From assembly GCA_013298595.1 (NCBI GenBank), contig JAAFIG010000040.1, positions 1 through 44,635 on the forward strand: a stretch of 44,635 nt of DNA. The letters are read 5' to 3'. The notes beneath the pieces are model-generated. The model was not told the origin of the DNA and did not search any database. It worked only from the letters and a program-made list of their open reading frames with translations. Of the stretch, positions 1-7,555 are shown piece by piece; position 1 is the first letter of the stretch, and each line of letters starts with the position of its first letter. The position numbers and the translations under genes were made by a program. Source of the stretch: Deinococcales bacterium. GTDB taxonomy: Bacteria; Deinococcota; Deinococci; Deinococcales; JAAFIG01.

Positions 1-2
1 AT

Positions 3-121
3 TCCCCCGTGTTACTAGCCACATGGTCCCACCCCACTCCATCCCGAACTGGGTCGTTAAACGTGTGAGCGCCGATGGTACTTAAGTCTACGATTTTGGA
101 AGAGTAGGTCGATGCGGGGGG
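3..121 (+). rRNA. rrf: 5S ribosomal RNA
   Basis: About 119 bases with the terminal stem TCCCCCG / CGGGGG closing the ends and the conserved internal block CCATCCCGAACTGGG typical of bacterial 5S rRNA. It lies at the left edge, so the 23S gene may lie just outside. The 3' stem runs into GGGGGGTTTTT, which could serve as its own terminator. Confidence 0.92.
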
Positions 122-264
122 TTTTTATTATCTCGAGAAAGCTCGAGAAAAGAACAAAGAAACAAAAACATAGAAGTAAGATTAGTTGAAAAACAACCAC
201 ACAAGCAGTACAATTAAAGCTCGAGAACACCAAGAACTCGAGAAGAACAAAAAGAATATGGAAT

Positions 265-340
<76 letters not shown>

Positions 341-349
341 AAAACAAAG

Positions 350-370
350 ACCCCTCGAGCAATCGGGGGT
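350..370 (+). terminator. Possible terminator after tRNA-Gly
   Basis: ACCCC-(T)-CGA pairs with TCG-GGGGT around a GCAA loop. The T tract that follows is poor (TTGCTTT), so it is a weak candidate. One CTCGAG lies in the 5' arm. Confidence 0.4.
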
Positions 371-420
371 TGCTTTGCATTGTACCTTTGGTAGTATGGG
401 GCGCAAAGCTGGAGGTTCAA

Positions 421-705
421 GTGTTGATTCTTCTTTTTGGTCTGTATTGCCTTGTTACGGGAAAGTGCAGTGTTAGCCGCACAATCGCTCTCAATAAAAT
501 AGGTGCGCGGCTTGCTGGAGTTGCGTGTATTTTGATGGGTCTCGGATTTTTCTCTATAATTTCAGTTCCCATAGCAATGTTAGCAGGACTCATTGGTTTG
601 AACGGGACAGGTATTGGCATAATCAACTTCTTAACTCAACTTATAGTTATGTTTATCATTATTTATCTGCTTAGCAAAAAATATAGAGAGACAAACTTAC
701 AGTAA
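421..705 (+). CDS. Small integral membrane protein, unknown function
   Basis: The protein has about 94 residues and three hydrophobic segments: the extreme N-terminus, a middle segment around ACILMGLGFFSIISV followed by a Gly/Ile-rich stretch, and a C-terminal segment before a basic SKKYRE tail. I chose the GTG at 421 because a good Shine-Dalgarno GGAGGT sits at 411-416; the open frame extends upstream to a TTG at 370 without such a site. The gene contains no CTCGAG and is AT-rich, unlike the core genes, so it may be accessory DNA. I do not recognise the family. Confidence 0.55.
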   Translation: MLILLFGLYCLVTGKCSVSRTIALNKIGARLAGVACILMGLGFFSIISVPIAMLAGLIGLNGTGIGIINFLTQLIVMFIIIYLLSKKYRETNLQ

Positions 706-814
706 ATACTCAACAAGTTATGGTGGTATAAAGCCTGTACGTCAGGCTTTGTCTCGACTTTTCTTGCTCAAGCTTGCGCCTTGGCTTCTTCTCGAGACTT
801 TGCGGGTTATCTGC

Positions 815-820
815 TACACT
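815..820 (+). promoter_or_regulatory. Leaderless -10 element TACACT
   Basis: TACACT is followed by six bases and then the ATG at 827. This TANNNT-to-start spacing recurs before many genes in the window and is typical of leaderless transcripts in Deinococcus and Thermus. No good -35 is visible. Confidence 0.55.
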
Positions 821-826
821 AAACCC

Positions 827-961
827 ATGACCGTCACTTTGCCAACTCAACTCGAGCATTGGGTTTCTTCACAAATCCAAGATGGCATGTATGCCGATAC
901 CAACGAAGTTCTGGTTGATGCCCTCGAGTTACAAAAAATCTTTGGAGATAAAAATTTATGA
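827..961 (+). CDS. ParD-like antitoxin, short or truncated
   Basis: A 44-residue protein starting MTVTLPTQLEHWVSSQIQ and continuing DGMYADTNEVLVDAL. This matches the ribbon-helix-helix ParD/CopG pattern: a beta strand with alternating residues, then W-V-x-S-Q-I, then a G-x-Y-x-(S/D)-x-x-E-(V/Y)-(L/V)-x-(D/E)-A-L block. Typical ParD proteins have 80-90 residues with a C-terminal toxin-binding helix, which is missing here. The stop overlaps the next start (ATGA at 958), so the two genes are translationally coupled, but the partner is an NTF2-like protein and not a ParE toxin. I infer that the toxin-binding half was lost. Confidence 0.6.
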   Translation: MTVTLPTQLEHWVSSQIQDGMYADTNEVLVDALELQKIFGDKNL

Positions 962-1326
962 AACAAAATACCAATGTTTTGATGGAGATGTTAGCGGCTT
1001 GGAACGAAAGAGACTTAAATCAAATCCGAACGCATATCGACCAATCAATTGCCGAAAATGTTGTCTTTGCCGATCCGACAAATTTTATTCACGGGCGAGA
1101 TGCTTTTGAAGAAATGATTAAAGAATTTCGGCTAGAAAATCCCAAAGCGATTCTTAGACCGACGAGTGGCGTGGATTCGCACAACAACCGCTATCGTTAT
1201 AGTTGGGGAAATTATGTTGGCGGAACGCTGACCGTCAAAGGTTTTGACGTGGTGACATTGAATGAAAACGGATTAGTTGAAAGAGTTGACGGATTTTTCG
1301 GCGATTTGCCGCCATTGGAAAGCTAA
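958..1326 (+). CDS. NTF2-like / SnoaL-like domain protein
   Basis: A 122-residue single-domain protein. The order is an N-terminal helix (LMEMLAAWNERDLNQIRTHID), then FADPTNFIHGRDAFEEMI, a central RYSWGNYVGG strand and a final GLVERVDGFFGDLPP segment. This is the usual SnoaL/NTF2-like layout, in which the cone-shaped fold holds a small ligand or acts as an enzyme; no substrate can be read from the sequence. It overlaps the ParD-like gene by four bases. There are no CTCGAG copies inside, in contrast with the two other NTF2-like genes in the window (9319 and 22316), which suggests a recent arrival. Confidence 0.7.
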   Translation: MKQNTNVLMEMLAAWNERDLNQIRTHIDQSIAENVVFADPTNFIHGRDAFEEMIKEFRLENPKAILRPTSGVDSHNNRYRYSWGNYVGGTLTVKGFDVVTLNENGLVERVDGFFGDLPPLES

Positions 1327-1432
1327 AAAAATTATGAGATTTTCTGCGCCTCAGAGCATCGTGGGTGATGAAAGTCAGGGATGGTGTGGCTAGTTCTCGT
1401 ATAACAATGTCAATTTGGTTTTGGGCGCAGTT

Positions 1433-1543
1433 TCACGGCGTAAAATCTCGAGGAATGTATTCTTCGGGGCTGCTGTGTTTTTGATTGGCAAGTTGTTTTA
1501 TTTGATTGGCTAGGTTTGGTTCTAATTCGAGTTGTAATTTCAT
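1433..1543 (-). pseudogene. Ribbon-helix-helix antitoxin-like fragment
   Basis: A 36-residue frame, MKLQLELEPNLANQIKQLA followed by NQKHSSPEEYI, has the N-terminal strand and first helices of a CopG/RHH antitoxin but stops early. A strong Shine-Dalgarno (GAGGAGG) precedes the ATG. The 15 bases GAGGGCATCATGAAA around its start are shared exactly with the higA start at 24214. It is probably the remaining N-terminus of a decayed antitoxin gene. No toxin is recognisable downstream. Confidence 0.45.
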
Positions 1544-1562
1544 GATGCCCTCCTCAGTTTGG

Positions 1563-1668
1563 TTAGATGCGTTTGGCTTTTGCTTGTGCCTTGGCTTCTT
1601 CTCAAGGCTCGAGCAATATTTAAGCAAAGGCTTCCTCGAGCGAGATCGTTTCACCACGCCGAATATTT
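1563..1668 (-). pseudogene. Eroded antitoxin-like coding debris
   Basis: Read on the minus strand, one frame gives RRGETISLEEAFA, stop, ILLEP, stop, EEAKAQAKAKRI, stop. The charged, Ala-rich tail looks like the C-terminus of small antitoxins, and two in-frame stops mark it as dead. Related DNA, sharing the core GCCTTGGCTTCTTCTC at 776-791, lies near 771-796, and a more diverged copy lies near 2413-2466. This suggests three decayed copies of one element. Confidence 0.3.
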
Positions 1669-1913
1669 CTTATTTGTATTTGCCAGAGCAACTTAGAGCA
1701 TTTGGTTTCTCGAGAGCAGTAACTGCTCGAGGTCTCCCAGATTGTAATGCTATCTAAACTCTGTGCTACTTGCAATTCAACGTGGAATAGCAGCACATAG
1801 CCTGGTTCAGGCAGTTTTTTCAGTTTGAGCTTTTGAGCTTACGAAGTGGCTATTGCCGATCTTTTTTGCATTTCCAAGAAAAATTCCTCAATGGGTTTGG
1901 GTTTTCTTTCACT

Positions 1914-2009
1914 ATGCCATTGAAAGAAAAGGCTTTTTATTATATGGTTTGGACAGATTTAAAGAAGATTTATGTCGGTTCTACGCTTCAACTTCTTATA
2001 GGCTTTTAA
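1914..2009 (+). pseudogene. GIY-YIG nuclease N-terminal remnant
   Basis: A 31-residue frame from an ATG at 1914 reads MPLKEKAFYYMVWTDLKK followed by IYVGSTLQL and then a stop. YYMVWTDLKKIYVGST fits the GIY-YIG catalytic signature (the two Tyr-containing strands and the Y-V-G-S-T turn) of the small single-domain YhbQ-type nucleases. Those proteins have about 80-100 residues and need a downstream Arg and Glu, which are missing here. The sequence shifts frame and runs into the DUF1801 gene. I call it a truncated, inactive copy. Confidence 0.5.
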
Positions 2010-2026
2010 GTAAATTGGTGATTAAC

Positions 2027-2386
2027 ATGGCAATAAAATCGGTTCAGACACTTGTTGAAGATTTTCGTTTGGTTAGCGAATTAAATTTTGAAATAGTTGA
2101 ATTCGTCAGAACCTTAATAAAACAGCAGTTCAATGGCGTATCAGAAGAAGTCAAGTATGGCGGTATTCTTTTTACTTCTGAAGTCCAATTCTGTGGTGTT
2201 TTTGCCTACAAAGAGCATGTCTCGGTTGAGTTTGGAAATGGAGCAAGTATCATAGATGCATTTGGTTATCTGGAAGGTTCAGGAAAGGGTCGTCGACATA
2301 TCAAGCTGCATTCTTTAGCAGATATCAAGACTAAAAAGTTAGCGGAATATTTATCACTTGCGCTTCAGGCAACAATAAAATCCTAG
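2027..2386 (+). CDS. DUF1801 domain protein
   Basis: About 119 residues. The segment VRTLIKQQFNGVSEEVKYGGILF followed by FCGVFAYKEHVSVEFGNGA and HIKLHSLADIKTKKLAEYL matches the DUF1801/YdhG pattern of a compact alpha-beta domain that looks like an iron- or ligand-binding fold; the biochemical role is not known. I chose the ATG at 2027 because the open frame upstream (from 1853) covers the GIY-YIG remnant in another frame. The whole 1720-2430 stretch contains no CTCGAG and is AT-rich, which points to transfer from a genome without the motif. Confidence 0.6.
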   Translation: MAIKSVQTLVEDFRLVSELNFEIVEFVRTLIKQQFNGVSEEVKYGGILFTSEVQFCGVFAYKEHVSVEFGNGASIIDAFGYLEGSGKGRRHIKLHSLADIKTKKLAEYLSLALQATIKS

Positions 2387-2576
2387 TTATTTTCAATTAG
2401 AGTGCCGATTATTTCTGCTTGTGCTTTGGATATTCTCGAGGCTTTAAGCACATGTTTCCTCGAGTGAACTTATTACCTGCAATATTTTTTCATAGCATTG
2501 CAGTGGTTCAAGGTTATTTTATACTTTTCGTACTGACCCAAAAAACTCGAGGTTGGGTTGTTATTCAAGGAGTGTG

Positions 2577-3107
2577 ATGCGTTTGTCTTTTGCAGAAATG
2601 TTAACTGGTAGACATCCAAATTCGCTTGGTCGCACTATCGAAGTGGTGGATATTGTTTTGGCTGCACCCGAAAAACTCACCGAGCTTTATCAGTGTTATT
2701 TTAGCACCGATGAAATTGTGCGTTTACGAACTTCTAATGCCCTGAAACGTGTTTGTGCCGAGCATCCCGATTGGCTTGTACCTTTTTTGGATGGTTTGAT
2801 TTCGGATGTTTCACAGATTCAACAAGCTTCAACGCAATGGACATTAGCGCAACTTTTTCAATCACTCTCGAGTTATTTAAGTGCTGCTCAAAAAATCAGT
2901 GCTGTTACGATTTTGCAAGATAATTTAGCTAAAAGCAATGATTGGATTGTGCTGATTAACACGATGCAAACACTGAGCGAATGGGCTATGACAGATCAGG
3001 ATTTGCAAGTATGGCTCGAGCCGCATTTGGTAGCACTTGCTAAAGATGAACGTAAATCCGTGTCTGGTCGGGCAAAAAAACTGCTTGCAGTATTGGCAAA
3101 AGCGTAA
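2577..3107 (+). CDS. HEAT-like helical repeat protein
   Basis: The protein has 176 residues and is almost entirely helical. Units such as VRLRTSNALKRVCAEHPDWLVPFLDGL, IQQASTQWTLAQLFQSL and WIVLINTMQTLSEWA followed by KSVSGRAKKLLAVLAKA look like HEAT/armadillo-type repeats of 35-40 residues. Such proteins usually act as binding scaffolds, and no enzyme motif is present. The start was taken at the ATG at 2577, just after AAGGAG (2567-2572). It converges on recO, with 19 bases between the stops and no clear terminator. Confidence 0.5.
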   Translation: MRLSFAEMLTGRHPNSLGRTIEVVDIVLAAPEKLTELYQCYFSTDEIVRLRTSNALKRVCAEHPDWLVPFLDGLISDVSQIQQASTQWTLAQLFQSLSSYLSAAQKISAVTILQDNLAKSNDWIVLINTMQTLSEWAMTDQDLQVWLEPHLVALAKDERKSVSGRAKKLLAVLAKA

Positions 3108-3126
3108 ATTGCTCTCCCCTATTTGC

Positions 3127-3849
3127 CTAAATTCTATTCTCGAGTAAACGCATTGCAGTGGTGGCTTGGAGTTGTCCAACATGTGCGGCGATGTATTGCT
3201 CGAGGGCTTTCCAGAGGGCTGTGCGGGTGTGTATCTCGAGTGGTTCGAGCAGATTTTCACGGACGGTTTCGCTGGCAATGCGCCGTAATTCCCAGATGGC
3301 TTCTTCGCCAATGACAATTCCTTTGTGGCTGCTGACAGCTCCGCGTTCAGGGTCAAAGCGGGTTAAGCCGTCTATTTCGCCACTGTCTGGGCAACTCGAG
3401 ACTCTGGGAAATAAACCATGTGCTCCGAGTAATTTCCATGCCATAATCATAGCGACTCGGTTGGGGTCGGTGTGGCGGGCTACGCCACGTAAACCACCGC
3501 TGACCAATTCAAAACCTGCTTGTCCGACATGATCGTCTTCTTGGTAAAGTTTATCGGCAAGTTCGGCAAGCCAGTGTGCGTATGGGTACACATCGGGGTG
3601 CGTTAATCGGTCAAGTGCACCTTCAAGAATAATTTCGGAGAGCACAGCCATATCGTTCCCTGGGCGTTGATAAACCTGCACTGTTAAATGATGAAACAAA
3701 TTAACTTTAGCCGCTAAGCCATTTTTTGCACCTGCTCGAGCAATTCCGCGCAATTTTCCCTCTGGGGTTAGTAGTGATAAAACCACATCTCCTGCTGGAG
3801 TATTTTTGCGGCGCAGGACGATACCACTACGGGTTTTGTATCGGTTCAC
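3127..3849 (-). CDS. recO: DNA repair protein RecO
   Basis: A 240-residue protein with the RecO order: an N-terminal OB fold (GIVLRRKNTPAGDVVLSLLTPEGKLRG, then ARAGAKN) and a helical C-terminal domain with a helix-hairpin and a cysteine near SCPDSGE. RecO promotes annealing and loads RecA on SSB-coated DNA in the RecFOR pathway, which is the main recombination route in Deinococcus because RecBC is absent. The start is GTG. A -10 hexamer TAAAAT lies six bases before it (3856-3861 on the minus strand), which suggests a leaderless mRNA. Confidence 0.9.
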   Translation of the reverse strand: MNRYKTRSGIVLRRKNTPAGDVVLSLLTPEGKLRGIARAGAKNGLAAKVNLFHHLTVQVYQRPGNDMAVLSEIILEGALDRLTHPDVYPYAHWLAELADKLYQEDDHVGQAGFELVSGGLRGVARHTDPNRVAMIMAWKLLGAHGLFPRVSSCPDSGEIDGLTRFDPERGAVSSHKGIVIGEEAIWELRRIASETVRENLLEPLEIHTRTALWKALEQYIAAHVGQLQATTAMRLLENRI

Positions 3850-3901
3850 AAGATTATTTTACACTGCTTTTCTTTACTTTTAATCCGCCAAACAGCCCAT
3901 C

Positions 3902-3935
3902 AAAAAAGCGAACCCGATTTAGGTTCGCCTTTTTC
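3902..3935. terminator. Bidirectional intrinsic terminator
   Basis: GCGAACC (3908-3914) pairs with GGTTCGC (3922-3928) around a 7-base loop and is flanked by A and T tracts. It ends the E2-like gene transcribed from the right. Confidence 0.8.
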
Positions 3936-3949
3936 ATACAACAAGTTTT

Positions 3950-5815
3950 TTACACGATCAAACCGACAGGATTCTCGAGTAACTCTGCGAGTTTATTGAG
4001 GAATTCTGTGCTTTGTAGTGGTGGTAAATTACCAGATAAAGTTAATGTGCCGCGTCCGATAGCAGTGCGTCCAAGGGCTAATACACCATGTGCGCCAGGA
4101 ATCACTAAATCATCAGCACCAAGTCTCGAGGCATCCACAACCAATAAGCCTTGAGCCTCGCCTGGTGTGGCTCGAGCCACGCCTTGCATGGCTTCTAAAA
4201 AGCTGTGTTGCAAACCTGTGATGTTATACGGTTGTAAACCGTTGGATTCCAAACGAGCAACGGTGTATTTTTCTACGCCAAGCAAATGAATGGCGCGTCC
4301 TACAGCTCGAGCTAAGAAAAGTTCGTTGCTAATTTCGCGGTTATTTAAGCTGATACCAAGTTGCACACGAATATCCTCAAGTGATTTGTTATCAAATTGA
4401 CGACGCGCTGCAAATAATTGGAAGAAATCGTTAACAACACCACTGCCTGTTGGTGTGAAACTCGAGGCTGCTACAGCAATTGGGGCGGCTACAGCGGCGG
4501 CAATAACGGCTGGTTCAACCACTGGTGGCACATATACGGGTTCTGGTTCGGTGATTGGTGCTGGTTCTGGAATCACTACAGGAGGTGAAACCACAACGGC
4601 TGGTTCTGGAACGAATACTGGTTCTGGTGGGGCAACAAATACAGGTTCTGGTTCTGGTACAAATACAGGTTCGGGTTCTGGTACAAATACAGGTTCGGGT
4701 TCTGGTACAAATACAGGTTCTGGTGGTGTAACGACCACTGGCTCAGGGGCAATAAAAATAGGCTCGGGCGGTATAAAAGCAGGGGCTGGTGGTGCGACAA
4801 AAACTGGTTCTGGTTCGTTTGTGAATGCTGGTTCGGTAAAAATAGGGGCTGGTGGTGTAAATACTGGTGTTGGTGGAGCAGCAAAAACTGGTTCTGGCTC
4901 GTTAACAAATGAGATATCTGGTTCGGGCATTGTTATTGGCGTTGATTCTTGAACAACAATAGCTTCTGGCTCGGTAAACATGGGTGGTGGTGTGAATGCA
5001 GCAACAGGTTCAGGCACCACAAATGCAGGCTGAGGGGCAGCCCAGAGTGGTTCGGCTGGCGCTGTGAATGCAGGTTCTGGTGGTGCTGTGAATGCAGGTT
5101 CTGGTGGTGCTGTGAATGCAGGTTCAGGGGCTGTAAATGCTGGAACAACAGGTGCTGGAGGTGCCACAAAGGTTGGTTCTGTAAAGACAGGTGCAGGCAC
5201 ATCCATTAATGTCGGAGTCTCAAAGACCAAGTCTGGGGCACTTTCTTCTGGGTCGGTAAAGTCATCTAAATCCAGTTCAAACACAGGTTCTTCATTGGAA
5301 GTATCCATCACTGTGGGCATTTCAAAGCGCGGTGCAGCCACGACAGGTTCAGGAATCACAACAGGTTGAATAGGAGCGACAACAGTCTCAGGAATAGCTG
5401 CTGGTGGCGCAACAAACACGGGTGGTGCAGCTTCAAATGTTGGTTGAACAACAGGGGCAGCAGGCTCGAGTGAACCAAAATCCATTGGTGGCAGTGCACC
5501 AAGGCTACTGGCTGGGCTGGGCGAACCGATTAAGGCACTTAAATCCACGCCTTCTTTGGCTAAACCAGCACTGGCGGCTGCAAAATTGGGAATATTTCCA
5601 GGAATTGCCGCTGGCAAACCAGCTGGTGCCAATGGTTCAGAAGCATCTGGTTCTGCGGGCAAATCAGCTTCGCCTGACATAATACGTGCTAAGTACGTCA
5701 GGATGTCGCGTTCAATGACTCGACCTTCTGGTCCTGTACCCCGAATTTTACGCCAGTCAATCGAGTTTTCCTCGGCTAACCGCTTAGCTAATGGCGATAT
5801 CTGGACATCACTCAT
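3950..5815 (-). CDS. E3-binding-domain protein with Pro-rich repeats and degenerate acyltransferase domain
   Basis: The product is 621 residues from the ATG at 5815, which follows GGGGGGGAACACC; an upstream in-frame ATG adds five residues. Residues about 4-42 form a peripheral-subunit-binding domain of 2-oxo acid dehydrogenase E2 (SPLAKRLAEENSIDW, GTGPEGRV). A Pro/Glu/Phe/Val-rich low-complexity linker of about 330 residues follows, with PEPEPVFV repeats. The last 170 residues resemble the E2 catalytic domain (ISLNNREISNELFLARAVGRA, a VLALGRTAIGRGTLTLSGNLP stretch, LAELLENP). The HxxxD active-site block that should follow TLS is replaced by GNLPPLQS, and there is no lipoyl domain. It is therefore unlikely to be a working acyltransferase and may act as a scaffold. 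It stands alone, without E1 or E3 genes. Confidence 0.7.
   Translation of the reverse strand: MSDVQISPLAKRLAEENSIDWRKIRGTGPEGRVIERDILTYLARIMSGEADLPAEPDASEPLAPAGLPAAIPGNIPNFAAASAGLAKEGVDLSALIGSPSPASSLGALPPMDFGSLEPAAPVVQPTFEAAPPVFVAPPAAIPETVVAPIQPVVIPEPVVAAPRFEMPTVMDTSNEEPVFELDLDDFTDPEESAPDLVFETPTLMDVPAPVFTEPTFVAPPAPVVPAFTAPEPAFTAPPEPAFTAPPEPAFTAPAEPLWAAPQPAFVVPEPVAAFTPPPMFTEPEAIVVQESTPITMPEPDISFVNEPEPVFAAPPTPVFTPPAPIFTEPAFTNEPEPVFVAPPAPAFIPPEPIFIAPEPVVVTPPEPVFVPEPEPVFVPEPEPVFVPEPEPVFVAPPEPVFVPEPAVVVSPPVVIPEPAPITEPEPVYVPPVVEPAVIAAAVAAPIAVAASSFTPTGSGVVNDFFQLFAARRQFDNKSLEDIRVQLGISLNNREISNELFLARAVGRAIHLLGVEKYTVARLESNGLQPYNITGLQHSFLEAMQGVARATPGEAQGLLVVDASRLGADDLVIPGAHGVLALGRTAIGRGTLTLSGNLPPLQSTEFLNKLAELLENPVGLIV
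4644..4715. repeat. 24-base tandem repeat inside the E2-like gene
   Basis: Three consecutive near-identical 24-base units (4644-4667, 4668-4691, 4692-4715) encode PEPEPVFV on the minus strand. Similar but shorter Gly/Thr-rich-looking units on the plus strand are the complement of the same linker. Copy number may vary between strains. Confidence 0.85.
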
Positions 5816-6012
5816 GGTGTTCCCCCCCATGAAACATTGGGTAATAAATCTTCATCATCTAAGAACAGTCTAGCAGACCTCGAGCCTAAGCAAAGGTCGT
5901 TTTTCGCATTGACGCACCAAGTTGGTTTCATAGCTGTTAAAGTACATTGTCAGACACACAAAAATCAAGTCTCTTAAAGCCATTTTCCAAAACTCGAGGT
6001 AGACTGCTCTTT

Positions 6013-6759
6013 ATGTGGCAAAGCAGCCCTTTACTCAAAGCAGTGCATGGTTTTAGTAATCGCCTTGGCGGAAACAGCGTTGCAGTCTATCAGGGACTCA
6101 ATTTATCCACTCGAGTTGGTGATCTGGAAAGCACTGTGCTCGAGAATCGTCGTATTGCTTTAGCAGCCTTGAATTTACAACCAGAACAAGTGGTGTTGCT
6201 GCGCCAAATTCATTCCAGTACCGTTTTTGTGGCAGGTGCTGTGCCTGCTGAACCACCGATTGCTGATGCCGTAGTAACTGCTCAAAAAGGGATTGCTTTA
6301 GTGATTGAAACCGCTGATTGTTACCCTGTTCTACTCGAGGATAAAACCGCTGGGGTAATTGCAGCGGCGCATTGTGGTTGGCGTGGTACTGCTGGTCGGA
6401 TTCTCGAGCAAACAGTGCAAAACATGGTGACTTTAGGTGCCAGCACAACGCGTATTCAAGCAGCCATCGGACCTGGTATTTGCGCGGCTCAATACGAAGT
6501 TCGCATGGATGTGCTTGAACGTTTTTTAGAAATGGGTTTTCCTGAAACCAGCTTTATGCAAAGCGAAGATATGTCCGAGAGTGGCTCGAGATTATTTCAT
6601 TTGGATTTAGCCGCTGCTAACCGCTGGTTGCTCGAGAAAATTGGTGTTCCCAAGAAACAAATTTGGGTTTCTGGGCAATGCAGTACCGAAACACCTTTTT
6701 TTTCTTATCGCCGCGATCATGGGCAGACTGGGCGAATGTGGAGTTTGATTTCGCAATAA
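6013..6759 (+). CDS. pgeF: Peptidoglycan editing factor PgeF (YfiH/LACC1 family)
   Basis: A 248-residue protein with the family landmarks: HGFSNRLGG near the N-terminus, VLLRQIHSSTV, DAVVTAQKGIALVIETADCYPVLL with the catalytic Cys, AAAHCGWRGTAG with the conserved His and Cys, and AIGPGICAAQYEV. These supply the metal-binding Cys/His set. The family hydrolyses misincorporated peptidoglycan precursors (for example L-Ser in place of L-Ala); earlier it was called polyphenol oxidase. The open frame begins at a TTG at 5947, but I chose the ATG at 6013 from family length and GAGGT at 5994-5998. The gene is monocistronic and ends in a terminator shared with infC. Confidence 0.85.
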   Translation: MWQSSPLLKAVHGFSNRLGGNSVAVYQGLNLSTRVGDLESTVLENRRIALAALNLQPEQVVLLRQIHSSTVFVAGAVPAEPPIADAVVTAQKGIALVIETADCYPVLLEDKTAGVIAAAHCGWRGTAGRILEQTVQNMVTLGASTTRIQAAIGPGICAAQYEVRMDVLERFLEMGFPETSFMQSEDMSESGSRLFHLDLAAANRWLLEKIGVPKKQIWVSGQCSTETPFFSYRRDHGQTGRMWSLISQ

Positions 6760-6791
6760 AAAAACGCGCACTACAACAGTGCGCGTTTTTT
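6758..6791. terminator. Bidirectional terminator between pgeF and infC
   Basis: ACGCGCACT (6764-6772) and AGTGCGCGT (6778-6786) form a perfect stem with loop ACAAC, flanked by A and T runs. It serves both convergent genes. Confidence 0.92.
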
Positions 6792-6801
6792 ATTTGTTTA
6801 A

Positions 6802-7434
6802 TTAAGCTTCTGGGCTAGGGCTTGTTTCTTCGGCTTGAATGGTGTCATCGTGATCTTCGATGTCATCATCCTCTTCAGGAGGTAAAGGATCACTGGCTTT
6901 GAGTTTCATGGTGGCAGCTTTGAGTGTCGGAGCAACCATCATGTTCATATCCATACCAGCCAACAAAGGCGGGCTTTCAATCAAAGCGTAATCTCCGAGG
7001 GATTCTGCAACTCGAGTCAATAAACGCTCACCGAGTTCGGGGTGCGTGCGTTCACGTCCACGGAACATAATGGTCACTTTGACTTTATGTCCATCTTTTA
7101 AGAAGCGTTTGACATGGTTGAGTTTTGTATCGAAATCGCCATCACCAATTTTGACACGCAACTTAATGGATTTCACTTCTTGAGAACGAGCGCGCTTACG
7201 AGCCTCTTTTTCTTGTTGTTGTGCTTCAAAACGGAATTTACCGTAATCCAGCAAACGACACACAGGCGGAACTGTATTTGGCGAAACCATCACCAAATCC
7301 AAATTTTTTTCTTGTGCCATCCGAATTGCTTCTTTAGTGTCAATAATACCGATTTGACCACCCGCATCATCAATTAAACGTACTTGACGAACTCGAATTT
7401 GATCGTTGATCTTGTGTTCCTTAGCTACAGTCAT
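6802..7434 (-). CDS. infC: Translation initiation factor IF-3
   Basis: About 210 residues from the chosen ATG (MTVAKEHKINDQIRV). The N-domain contains VRLIDDAGGQIGIIDTKEAI, the linker LDYGKFRFEAQQQEKEARK, and the C-domain KLRVKIGDGDFDTKLNHVKRF and VTIMFRGRE. An acidic tail of about 30 residues (PPEEDDDIED) extends past the usual end. IF-3 binds the 30S subunit and checks the start codon and initiator tRNA. The start context is odd: GGAGGTGATG puts a near-perfect anti-Shine-Dalgarno match directly against the ATG, only two bases away, so initiation may be weak or regulated. A TATACT -10 (minus strand, 7456-7461) implies a 5' leader of about 15 bases. rpmI and rplT do not follow. Confidence 0.93.
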   Translation of the reverse strand: MTVAKEHKINDQIRVRQVRLIDDAGGQIGIIDTKEAIRMAQEKNLDLVMVSPNTVPPVCRLLDYGKFRFEAQQQEKEARKRARSQEVKSIKLRVKIGDGDFDTKLNHVKRFLKDGHKVKVTIMFRGRERTHPELGERLLTRVAESLGDYALIESPPLLAGMDMNMMVAPTLKAATMKLKASDPLPPEEDDDIEDHDDTIQAEETSPSPEA

Positions 7435-7555
7435 CACCTCCGAGGTGTTCAAACCAGTATAGCCTATTCTTTACCAACAAAGAACCCATAAACCCTACAT
7501 AAACTAGCTTATCCCCAATCATACTTACTTCGCAGCAGCAATTAGCTACGTCTGA

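Noticed and set aside
1350-1432. PIN-domain toxin remnant downstream of the RHH fragment
   Set aside because: A minus-strand frame with TFITHDAL is too short and lacks the acidic catalytic residues needed to support VapC.
4644-4715. Three 24-base repeats as a CRISPR array
   Set aside because: Units are contiguous without spacers and encode PEPEPVFV in frame.
4455-5369. Gly/Ser/Thr-rich ORFs on the plus strand across 4455-5369
   Set aside because: They are the complement of the Pro/Glu-rich linker of the minus-strand E2-like gene and have no Shine-Dalgarno or leaderless -10.
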